From Candidatus Methanomarinus sp. HR1 (GTDB lineage Archaea > Halobacteriota > Methanosarcinia > Methanosarcinales > Methanocomedenaceae), in the NCBI GenBank assembly GCA_002926195.1, contig MZXQ01000268.1:1-5443 (forward strand): a stretch of 5,443 bases of DNA. Direction: 5' to 3'. The notes beneath the pieces were generated by a model that did not search any database, was not told the origin of the DNA, and saw nothing but the letters and a program-made list of their open reading frames with translations. A program made the translations under genes and the position numbers. Positions 1 through 5,443 of this stretch are shown here, piece after piece. Position 1 is the stretch's first letter. Each line of letters opens with the position of its first letter.

Positions 1-110
1 CCTTAGATTTAAAGTGGATACTACCGAAGGGAGGATTTTGTTCTAATTGAGACCACAAACCGAACCCTTATGTTAATTAACAGCATTACCAAATCGCAGG
101 TGAATGGATA
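1..110 (+). promoter_or_regulatory. purB upstream region with candidate promoter
   Basis: This stretch precedes purB. No gene starts in it. Two plus-strand frames are open from the left edge and close at 44-46 (TAA) and 48-50 (TGA), so the tail of an upstream gene may be present, but 14-15 codons are too few to decide. From 51 on there is no coding signal. Visible elements are a perfect 12-bp palindrome, TGTTAATTAACA, at 71-82, and several AT-rich patches (5-13, 41-50, 72-81), any of which could be the TATA box. A TATA box at 72-81 would place the transcript start near 102, leaving an almost leaderless mRNA without its ribosome binding site, so an earlier box near 41-50 may be more likely. 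The assignment is inferential. Confidence 0.35.
98..103 (+). promoter_or_regulatory. purB ribosome binding site
   Basis: AGGTGA lies 7 nt before the ATG at 111, a good match to the archaeal anti-Shine-Dalgarno sequence. It supports ATG 111 as the start. A nearer ATG at 104 is in another frame and reaches a stop within nine codons. Confidence 0.75.
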
Positions 111-1460
111 ATGGCAATCCACCCAATTGAATATCGCTATGGCACTCCTGAGATGAAGCAAGTATGGAGTGAAGAGTCGAAACTGAAAAAAATGCTAATG
201 GTAGAGGTAGCCCTGGCAAAGGCACAAGGACAGGTAGGTATGATTCCCAAAGAAGCTGCCGGGATCATCGAAACAGCATCCGAAATTGTCGAACTTGAAA
301 GAGTTACCGAGATCGAAGATGAGATCCAGCATGATATGATGGCTGTAGTGCTGGCTTTATCAGAGCAGTGCCAGGATGAAGGAAAATGGGTTCATTTTGG
401 TGCCACATCAAACGATATACTGGACACACAGCTTGCACTCCAGATAAAAGAGAGCATTGGCCTTTTACGCCAAAAGACCAGAGCTGTCCGTGATGCCCTT
501 ATCGAGAAGGCAAATGAACATAAACATACGGTTTGCGTTGGGAGGACACATGGTCAAATAGGTGTACCTACTACGTATGGTTTGAGGTTTGCGATCTGGG
601 CAAGTGAAATGGATAGACATCTTACACGGCTGAGCGAACTAACACCAAGAGCAGTGGTCGGACAGATGACAGGTGCTGTGGGCACACAGGCAGCCTTTGG
701 TGACAAGGGGATCGAGATTCAACAGTGGACAATGAAATTTTTAGATATTGGGAGTGTGGAAGTGTCTAACCAGATCATACAGCGAGATAGACATGCCGAG
801 TTTGTGATGTGGATGGCTAATACTGCCACTACTCTTGATAAGATATGTGTGGCATTTCGCAATCTTCAGCGCAGTGAGATAGCAGAGATAGAAGAGAGTT
901 TTGGTACCAAACAGGTAGGTTCCTCAACCATGCCCCATAAACGTAATCCTATTAAGAGCGAGCAAGTGTGCGGACTTGCACGCATTGTGAGATCTATGGT
1001 AGAACCTGAACTGCTTAATAATACTCTGTGGGATGAGCGTGATCTGACAAACAGCTCAAGTGAGCGTATTATTTTCCCTGAGGTCTGTGTACTGACTGAT
1101 CATATCCTTAAGCTGATTAACAGTATTATCACCAATCTTAGATTCTATCCTGAAAAAATCAAACAGAACTTAAATCTTATGTATGGCCTTAATATGGGGG
1201 AAGCTGTAATGATAGAACTGGCCAAAAAGAATGTTGGAAGGCAACAAGCACATGAGATTGTAAGGACAAGTGCCATGGAAGCCCGTGAGACAGGAAGGCA
1301 TATGAAGGACGTGCTTATTTCAAGACCGGAAGTAACCCGGTATCTGGATCAGGAAGATATTGAACATATTATGGATCCCGGACAGTATATCGGTACAGCT
1401 GTAACTCAGGTTGAGATGCTTGTGGAGCAGTTAAAGAAAAGAAATGTAGATCAAAATTAA
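111..1460 (+). CDS. purB: Adenylosuccinate lyase
   Basis: This cytosolic enzyme of de novo purine synthesis performs two beta-eliminations that release fumarate: SAICAR to AICAR, and adenylosuccinate to AMP. The 449-residue protein has the usual length for the fumarase/aspartase superfamily and appears intact. Visible family motifs are QHDMMAV with His74, HFGATSNDI at 95-103 (His95 and the substrate-binding TSND), GRTHGQ at 144-149 with His147, the likely general acid by analogy with characterised PurB enzymes, and the superfamily signature GSSTMPHKRNP at 270-280. That signature forms the mobile loop carrying the catalytic serine (Ser271 or Ser272). The C-terminal third is helical with GLNMGEAVM near 359-367, as in archaeal/Bacillus-type PurB. 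ATG 111 is supported by AGGTGA 7 nt upstream. It is convergent with nrpR, 47 bp from it. The motifs separate it from argininosuccinate lyase and fumarase, so the call is firm. Confidence 0.97.
   Translation: MAIHPIEYRYGTPEMKQVWSEESKLKKMLMVEVALAKAQGQVGMIPKEAAGIIETASEIVELERVTEIEDEIQHDMMAVVLALSEQCQDEGKWVHFGATSNDILDTQLALQIKESIGLLRQKTRAVRDALIEKANEHKHTVCVGRTHGQIGVPTTYGLRFAIWASEMDRHLTRLSELTPRAVVGQMTGAVGTQAAFGDKGIEIQQWTMKFLDIGSVEVSNQIIQRDRHAEFVMWMANTATTLDKICVAFRNLQRSEIAEIEESFGTKQVGSSTMPHKRNPIKSEQVCGLARIVRSMVEPELLNNTLWDERDLTNSSSERIIFPEVCVLTDHILKLINSIITNLRFYPEKIKQNLNLMYGLNMGEAVMIELAKKNVGRQQAHEIVRTSAMEARETGRHMKDVLISRPEVTRYLDQEDIEHIMDPGQYIGTAVTQVEMLVEQLKKRNVDQN
1431..1460 (-). terminator. Candidate T-rich terminator for the glnA-nrpR transcript
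   Basis: Read on the minus strand, this stretch begins 47 nt past the nrpR stop codon and is T-rich, with TTTT, TTT, TTTT and TTT runs. It overlaps the last ten codons of purB (Lys/Asn-rich, A-rich on the plus strand). Termination on such U-rich stretches is usual in archaea. No hairpin precedes it. Because it is coding sequence on the other strand, the assignment is inferential. Confidence 0.3.
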
Positions 1461-1507
1461 GAGCACTATGATCAATTACAGGTAATTTGAAGTGGATACC
1501 TAAATTA

Positions 1508-2491
1508 CTATAATCTCGTCATTTTTTTATAATCAGTAATAGTGGATATCGGTTGTATCGTTATGTCTATACCGCTTTCTTTTACGGCTGCCATACTATT
1601 TATGCCTGCATACACGGGAAGCCCTATTTTCCCGGGAGTGATCGGTGCTTTAAGTACAGGAGTGCCTGGCTCACTCATTCTTATCAGGCAATCGATGTCG
1701 ATTTCCTGGGCCTTATTAAGTACTTCTACTGCATGTTCATAAGCTGAAACAGGGATCTCCCTCATACTTGCCAGTAGTTTACCATTCCCCGTCTCATATG
1801 TATCAAAGATTGATGTCATCTTGCGGTCTATAAAGATCCTCATTGGGTCTATTGTGGTACCGCTGTATAATACCAGATCCCAAAATTCAGCAGGTTCACC
1901 TCTCACCATCTTAATAAGCCCGCCATATCTGGGACTTACTGGTATCCCGTTTCTTACTAAAATGCTATCAATTGTGATACTGCAAACAGTTGCAATACCT
2001 ACCTTTCCTTCAGGAACCTTAAACTCGGGATCGTTTTCTTCCATTATCCTGATATACGGGCTCATTGAATAGGGTTTAGAGCTCATAGCTGATATGATCT
2101 CCATAACCTCGTCAAAATCGTTTTTATCAATAATTGCAGTATTTACTATCACGTTACCGGTACCTGTATCTACATCAAGGTTAGTATTGTAGATCAACTC
2201 ATCAATAGTAGTAATGATAAACCCGACTCTATATCCGATCAGGCCGTCCTCAAGCTCCTGCAGTCCTTTCTTGGTAATAGTCCGGCCAGAATAACCTTCC
2301 CTGACTGTAAGACCACGCTCATCCAGGATCCTCAAATGATACCTTACACCCCTCTCTCCTATCTGGTATCCTCTTTCCTTCATTCTATCAGCAATGATAC
2401 GTGCACCAACAGCGCCATCACTCTCCGTGATGATCTTCATGATCTCCATTAATTTTCTCAGTACCAGAGGATCTGTATTGGATGATATCAT
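1508..2491 (-). CDS. nrpR: NrpR-type nitrogen regulator, HTH plus single NrpR domain
   Basis: This is a probable DNA-binding repressor of nitrogen-assimilation genes. In characterised methanogens NrpR represses nif, glnK and glnA operons when nitrogen is ample, and 2-oxoglutarate releases it. The 327-residue protein starts with a winged helix-turn-helix (about 9-77). The recognition helix is around 45-58 (ERGVRYHLRILDE), and the wing contains GYSGRTITKKG. One NrpR (DUF128) domain follows, about 85-320, with RYGGL at 188-192, GTTIDPMRIF at 211-220 and GLPVYAGIN at 290-298. Methanococcus maripaludis NrpR carries two such domains and is much longer. This is the short form, resembling the HTH-containing NrpRI of Methanosarcina. 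ATG 2491 has GGAG seven nt upstream. The gene lies 24 bp behind glnA on the same strand with no terminator between, so co-transcription is likely. The family call is firm; the target genes in this organism are inferred. Confidence 0.93.
   Translation of the reverse strand: MISSNTDPLVLRKLMEIMKIITESDGAVGARIIADRMKERGYQIGERGVRYHLRILDERGLTVREGYSGRTITKKGLQELEDGLIGYRVGFIITTIDELIYNTNLDVDTGTGNVIVNTAIIDKNDFDEVMEIISAMSSKPYSMSPYIRIMEENDPEFKVPEGKVGIATVCSITIDSILVRNGIPVSPRYGGLIKMVRGEPAEFWDLVLYSGTTIDPMRIFIDRKMTSIFDTYETGNGKLLASMREIPVSAYEHAVEVLNKAQEIDIDCLIRMSEPGTPVLKAPITPGKIGLPVYAGINSMAAVKESGIDITIQPISTITDYKKMTRL
1522..1528 (+). terminator. Candidate purB U-tract terminator inside the nrpR 3' end
   Basis: A run of seven T on the plus strand begins 62 nt after the purB stop codon, with no stable hairpin before it. 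Archaeal RNA polymerase can terminate on U-tracts alone, and this is the first clear T-run downstream of purB. The same bases encode the Lys-Lys pair near the C-terminus of nrpR on the other strand, so the run could also be simply coding-driven. Confidence 0.4.
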
Positions 2492-2498
2492 CGATAAA

Positions 2499-2502
2499 CT
2501 CC
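2499..2502 (-). promoter_or_regulatory. nrpR ribosome binding site in the glnA-nrpR gap
   Basis: On the minus strand GGAG sits 7 nt before the nrpR ATG, within the 24-bp gap after the glnA stop codon. The gap has an A8 tract on this strand and no T-run, so nothing here would end the glnA transcript. This supports translation of nrpR from a shared message. Confidence 0.65.
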
Positions 2503-2515
2503 ATTTTTTTTACAT

Positions 2516-3838
2516 CTACATGATATTGAGATAACGCTGTATCTCCCAATCATGGACGTGTATCCTATAGGCTTCCCATTCGGCACGTTCCAGCTTTATA
2601 AAATCATTAAATACATGCGAACCAAGTGCATTGATTATAACGTCATCGTTTTCGAGTTCGTTCAGTGCATCCTTCAGAGTCCCCGGAAGTGATTTAATAT
2701 TTTGCCTGGCACGTTCCTTTACTCCCATTGCATATATATTTTCTTTGACAGGCTGTCCGGGATCGATCTTATTCTTTATACCATCCAGACCGGCCATAAG
2801 AATAACAGCAAAGGATAGATAGGGGTTACAGGATGGGTCAGGACTTCTAAGTTCCATTCTGGTACTTAATTCCCTACCCATTGGAATCCTGATAAGTGAA
2901 CTCCTGTTGGCACCGGACCATGATATGTATACAGGGGCTTCATATCCGGGTACCAGTCTTTTATAAGAATTAACTGTAGGATTGGTAATTGGAGTAATAG
3001 CTCTTATATGTTTAAGTACTCCACCAATGAAATATTTTAATATATCACTGATCTCATATTCACTGTCAGGGTCATAGAATGCGTTTTCGTTGCCCCTGAA
3101 TAAAGATATATTTATATGCATTCCATTACCGTTCTCACCAAACAGCGGTTTAGGCATGAATGTAGCATGGAGTCCCATGTTATTGGCAATGGTCCTGGTT
3201 ACATATTTAAAAGTTACTACATTGTCGGCAGTGGTAAGTGCATTGCCATATTTGAAATCAATCTCGTGCTGTCCTGATGCCACTTCGTGATGTGATGCTT
3301 CTATTTCAAATCCCATTCCTTCCAGGGCGATCACGATCTCTCTTCTGATATTCTCTGCAAGATCAACTGGTCCGAAATCAAAATATCCAGCAGAATCATG
3401 AGGTATAGTAGTAGCACGGCCATCTTTTTTCTCAAATAAAAAAAACTCCAGCTCAGGTCCGATATTCATCTCAAATCCCATGGATGATGCCGCTTCCATA
3501 GCTCGTTTGAGCACATATCTCGGATCACCTTCAAATATCCTGCCATTCGGAAGCTGCACATCACATATCATTCTGGCTATTGATCCCTTATTATGGGTCC
3601 ATGGAAGCAACTGGAACGTATTGGTATCGGGCTTAAGAACCATATCTGATTCTTCAATTCGTACAAAACCTTCCACAGAAGACCCGTCAAAGGATATACC
3701 CTGATCCAGTGCTTTATGCATCTGGGATACAGGTATTGCAACATTCTTGACTATTCCCTGGATGTCAACAAATTGCAATCGTATAAATTTTACATCTCTA
3801 TCTTCTATTAATTTATTAATATCTTCTTTGGAGTTCAT
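2516..3838 (-). CDS. glnA: Glutamine synthetase, type I-alpha
   Basis: This cytosolic enzyme makes glutamine from glutamate, ammonia and ATP, and normally forms a dodecamer. The 440-residue protein is full length for the GSI-alpha group and lacks the adenylylation-loop insert of bacterial GSI-beta. The N-terminal beta-grasp domain (about 1-105) contains DGSSVEGF at 51-58. The catalytic domain holds GPELEFF at 127-133, HHEVASGQHEIDF at 183-195, NGNGMHINIS at 236-245 with the ammonia/glutamate-site His241, the ATP-binding NSYKRLVPGYEAPV region from 290, and MELRSPDPSCNPYL at 328-341. Arg60 in GFVRIEESDM matches the position of Bacillus subtilis Arg62, used there in glutamine feedback inhibition. 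FIR at 18-20 and Arg89 lie where 2-oxoglutarate contacts have been described in methanogen enzymes, though I could not align these. ATG 3838 has AGGTG five nt upstream. nrpR follows at 24 bp. Regulation by NrpR is likely but not shown. Confidence 0.97.
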   Translation of the reverse strand: MNSKEDINKLIEDRDVKFIRLQFVDIQGIVKNVAIPVSQMHKALDQGISFDGSSVEGFVRIEESDMVLKPDTNTFQLLPWTHNKGSIARMICDVQLPNGRIFEGDPRYVLKRAMEAASSMGFEMNIGPELEFFLFEKKDGRATTIPHDSAGYFDFGPVDLAENIRREIVIALEGMGFEIEASHHEVASGQHEIDFKYGNALTTADNVVTFKYVTRTIANNMGLHATFMPKPLFGENGNGMHINISLFRGNENAFYDPDSEYEISDILKYFIGGVLKHIRAITPITNPTVNSYKRLVPGYEAPVYISWSGANRSSLIRIPMGRELSTRMELRSPDPSCNPYLSFAVILMAGLDGIKNKIDPGQPVKENIYAMGVKERARQNIKSLPGTLKDALNELENDDVIINALGSHVFNDFIKLERAEWEAYRIHVHDWEIQRYLNIM

Positions 3839-3942
3839 TATAGCACCTGGTAAATCGGATGTGTTAAAACAATATGGTAATTAGCAAGGATGATATTAAT
3901 TGTTTCTGAAAAGAGTAATAGTTTCAAGTGACACACCCCGGA
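3839..3942 (-). promoter_or_regulatory. glnA promoter/leader region
   Basis: These 104 bp lie between the ATPase stop codon and glnA and probably hold the glnA promoter. On the minus strand an AT-rich box, ATTAATATCA (3900 down to 3891), is a reasonable TATA element and would set the transcript start near 3870, about 30 nt before the ATG. The ribosome binding site AGGTG is at 3848-3844. Two copies of TGGTAA (plus-strand reading) occur at 3848-3853 and 3875-3880. A second TATA-like patch, TTATAAT, overlaps the ATPase stop codon. I see no GGAA-N6-TTCC or GGTA-N6-TACC inverted operator here. Confidence 0.5.
3848..3882. repeat. TGGTAA direct repeat pair in the glnA leader
   Basis: TGGTAAAT (3848-3855) and TGGTAATT (3875-3882) are direct repeats with starts 27 bp apart. 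Each is followed by GGATG, at 3857-3861 and 3888-3892, with different spacing. They lie just downstream of the presumed TATA box and next to the ribosome binding site, where a repressor could block transcription. The repeats are short and the region is AT-rich, so chance remains possible. Confidence 0.35.
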
Positions 3943-5187
3943 TTATAACACTGAAATAAACACAAACGGTAGATGTAACACACCTTTATCTTCTTTCAGC
4001 ATATCCGGACATGTAATAACAGTCAAAAACGGATCATATTTATTTTTAAAATTCATCAAAGACCTTGTACGGCTTGAATAACTGCTCTTTGATTCTATTG
4101 CAATCAATTCTCCCCCTTTTTCTATTATAAAATCTACCTCTGCCTTAGATTTAGTTCTCCAGAATTTTACTTCCATACCTGCATATGTCAATTGAGTGAA
4201 AATGAAGTTCTCATTCAATTTACCTATATCCTGCCTGAGACTATAAATCTTAAAATCATCAATAATAATATTTCGAAATCCATTGTCATAGAAATATACT
4301 TTCGGGACTTTAATGATCTCTGTTCTTTTATTAGTAAAATAAGGATTAACTCTTTTACAAATGAATGTTTTTTCAAGTATATTCAGATGTGTTAATAACC
4401 CTTTATGATCAAATCCTGAGACTTCCTGTAGACTATGATAGGAAATCAGATCACCAAGCTGTATTGATTGTGCTTTTATTAATCTGCTCAAATTAAAATC
4501 TGTTGTTAAGCTGAAAATGTCCTTTATTTCCCTTAAAAAGTAAGTACTGTATATATTTTTTAGAACTGTTTCTTTTTCTTCATTGCTTTTAGATACTGCT
4601 ACTCTTGGATATCCACCATAGATCAAATATTCCTGATATATCTCATTTAACATTTTCATTAGTGGTTTACTGACCTGCGGTAGTTTACCGTCCTTTGATA
4701 TATGTTCTCTAATTGCCTCTTTCTTTTCCAGAAATGTGGTAAAGAGGGCTTTATTCTTGAATCTTAGGAATTCATCGAAGGAAAGTGGATACAGATTAAA
4801 AACAAATATTCTTCCAATAAGATGTTTTATTCCATGTATGGTCACTCCGGAAGCAGAAGAACCGGAAATAACTATTTTACTATCAGGGTAATGATCATAA
4901 ATATATTTTAATTTCTTCCCCCCTTCCTCTGCATACTGGAATTCATCGATGAACAGGTAGTGATTATTTTTTACATATAGATCTGCAAAGGTTTTTTCAT
5001 CTTCTATGAACAATTCCAGTATCTTTCTATCCTCAAAACTGATAAACTCCGCATTTTCAAGTGTATTGAAAATGTATCTCATAAGTGTAGTTTTGCCTGA
5101 TTGTCTCGGACCAATGATAGCAATAATCTCAGGTCTGGTAAGATTGTCCTTAATTATTTGTTGTAGATCTCTTTTTATATATGTCAC
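3943..5187 (-). CDS. AAA-type ATPase with C-terminal DUF4143 (COG1373-like)
   Basis: This is a predicted P-loop ATPase of the AAA_14/DUF4143 family, widespread and patchily distributed in archaea and bacteria, with no settled cellular role. Walker A is GPRQSGKTT at 26-34 (Lys32). Walker B is YLFIDEFQ at 77-84 (Asp81, Glu82). IVISGSSAS at 105-113 is the usual sensor-1 strand, and GRIFVFNLYPLSFDEF (125-140) and YGGYPRV (190-196) are family hallmarks. The C-terminal part has a PD-(D/E)XK-like pattern, AEVDFI at 349-354 (Asp352) and IESK at 364-367 (Glu365, Lys367), as in this family's nuclease-like fold; activity cannot be inferred. At 414 residues it appears complete. Translation starts at GTG 5187; an in-frame stop lies 12 codons upstream and no ATG intervenes. 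It is markedly AT-richer than glnA or purB, suggesting transfer. No signal peptide or membrane segment is evident. It reads toward glnA but has no obvious functional tie to it. Confidence 0.9.
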   Translation of the reverse strand: MTYIKRDLQQIIKDNLTRPEIIAIIGPRQSGKTTLMRYIFNTLENAEFISFEDRKILELFIEDEKTFADLYVKNNHYLFIDEFQYAEEGGKKLKYIYDHYPDSKIVISGSSASGVTIHGIKHLIGRIFVFNLYPLSFDEFLRFKNKALFTTFLEKKEAIREHISKDGKLPQVSKPLMKMLNEIYQEYLIYGGYPRVAVSKSNEEKETVLKNIYSTYFLREIKDIFSLTTDFNLSRLIKAQSIQLGDLISYHSLQEVSGFDHKGLLTHLNILEKTFICKRVNPYFTNKRTEIIKVPKVYFYDNGFRNIIIDDFKIYSLRQDIGKLNENFIFTQLTYAGMEVKFWRTKSKAEVDFIIEKGGELIAIESKSSYSSRTRSLMNFKNKYDPFLTVITCPDMLKEDKGVLHLPFVFISVL

Positions 5188-5359
5188 AACGAGAACCCTG
5201 CTAAAATTAATTATATACTAATTATGGCAGGGATAATGTATAAAGATTTCTATGTTTTTATAGTATATGATCTGTAGGAATATATATTCAAGATCAGTAC
5301 TACGAAAAGCATGACAGACTTTATGTGATCGATTGGTAAATTCATCCAAATAACATTTA
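5188..5359. other. AT-rich intergenic region upstream of the ATPase
   Basis: This 172-bp gap between the radical SAM stop codon and the ATPase start is very AT-rich. Apart from the promoter elements near its left end it contains GAATATATATTC (5278-5289), a perfect 12-bp palindrome, with GATC on both sides (5268-5271 and 5292-5295). I see no credible small gene, structured RNA or hairpin-plus-T terminator here. Confidence 0.4.
5196..5245 (-). promoter_or_regulatory. Candidate promoter of the ATPase gene
   Basis: On the minus strand two TATA-like boxes precede the GTG start: TATATAAT at 5217-5210 and CTTTATACAT at 5245-5236. With usual archaeal spacing the nearer box would start transcription at about 5188, giving a leaderless message. 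The farther one would give a leader of about 27 nt including AGGG (5199-5196), a weak ribosome binding site 8 nt before GTG. The sequence does not decide between them. Confidence 0.45.
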
Positions 5360-5443
5360 TTAGTCCAGTGGTCTTGAAAACTTCTTCTCAATCTCAGTCC
5401 GGTACAGTGAATTATAGGTGCAGAACGGGATTACTCTTCCATC
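5360..5443 (-). CDS. C-terminal end of a probable radical SAM protein (partial)
   Basis: The minus strand from the right edge to TAA at 5362-5360 reads 27 open codons with clear protein character. The stretch GRVIPFCTYN is followed by a charged tail, RTEIEKKFSRPLD. From memory, the GR-(I/V)-(I/L)-PFC-x-(F/Y)-N pattern followed by a short basic tail resembles the extreme C-terminus of archaeal COG1964-type radical SAM proteins. The tetraether lipid synthase (Tes) and related uncharacterised enzymes belong to that group. In such proteins the cysteine would be part of a C-terminal metal-binding region. The radical SAM core (CxxxCxxC) lies outside the window, so the family is tentative, while the reading frame itself is well supported by its composition. 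It is co-directional with the ATPase but 172 bp away. Confidence 0.6.
   Translation of the reverse strand, partial: DGRVIPFCTYNSLYRTEIEKKFSRPLD

Noticed and set aside
30..34. GGAGG-like ribosome binding site near the left edge
   Set aside because: No start codon with a meaningful reading frame follows. The only nearby candidate, TTG at 38, ends almost at once.
2..46. Tail of an upstream gene ending at 44-46
   Set aside because: Fourteen open codons at the edge are not enough, and a second frame is equally open to 50. Neither gives a recognisable family motif.
1474..1487. AATTAC-AG-GTAATT inverted repeat between purB and nrpR as a hairpin terminator
   Set aside because: The arms are only 6 bp, AT-rich, with a 2-nt loop that cannot form a stable RNA hairpin, and no T-run follows directly.
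1542..2072. Plus-strand open frames within nrpR
   Set aside because: They are antisense to a conserved protein, lack ribosome binding sites and recognisable motifs, and are explained by the nrpR codons.
2504..2511. T8 run between nrpR and glnA as a terminator
   Set aside because: The Ts are on the plus strand. On the strand on which glnA and nrpR are read it is an A-run, which does not terminate transcription.
2631..3704. Plus-strand open frames within glnA
   Set aside because: They are antisense to a highly conserved enzyme, and their translations look like shadow sequence with no family features.
4192..5221. Plus-strand open frames within and just beyond the ATPase gene
   Set aside because: They oppose an intact ATPase gene, and no ribosome binding site or motif supports them. 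The hydrophobic stretches come from AT-rich antisense codons.
1..5443. CRISPR arrays, tRNAs, transposase genes or integration sites
   Set aside because: No regularly spaced repeats, cloverleaf-like segments, transposase motifs or long terminal inverted repeats were seen on either strand.

Overview
The window reads as part of a methanogen-type euryarchaeal chromosome, probably from the Methanosarcinales or a related ANME/Methanoperedens-like lineage. The main evidence is an NrpR-type nitrogen repressor, which is characteristic of methanogenic Euryarchaeota. It is supported by a type I-alpha glutamine synthetase, AGGTG/GGAG ribosome binding sites, and TATA-like AT-rich boxes rather than bacterial -35/-10 promoters. 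The lineage call is inferred from gene content; no phylogeny was possible.

Layout. At the left, purB (adenylosuccinate lyase, 111-1460, +) is read rightwards. It converges on a block of minus-strand genes which, in transcription order from the right edge, are: the C-terminal end of a probable radical SAM protein (5360-5443, cut by the window edge), an AAA_14/DUF4143 ATPase (3943-5187), glnA (2516-3838) and nrpR (1508-2491). The purB and nrpR stop codons are 47 bp apart, and the U-tract that could end each transcript lies inside the other gene's 3' end.

How the genes relate. glnA and nrpR are separated by only 24 bp with no visible terminator, so they are probably one transcript: the main ammonia-assimilating enzyme followed by the 2-oxoglutarate-responsive repressor expected to control it. 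This would form a self-limiting nitrogen-control loop. The glnA leader carries a pair of TGGTAA direct repeats 27 bp apart beside a TATA-like box. It lacks the canonical inverted NrpR operators I know of (GGAA-N6-TTCC, GGTA-N6-TACC). purB links to nitrogen metabolism only loosely, since purine synthesis consumes glutamine. The ATPase is clearly more AT-rich than its neighbours and belongs to a patchily distributed family, so it looks like a recent arrival between the radical SAM gene and glnA.

Most of the window is ordinary core metabolism and regulation. I found no CRISPR array, tRNA, rRNA or insertion sequence, and no convincing new system. The points most worth a second look are the glnA-nrpR arrangement with its repeat-bearing leader, and the AT-rich ATPase upstream of it.
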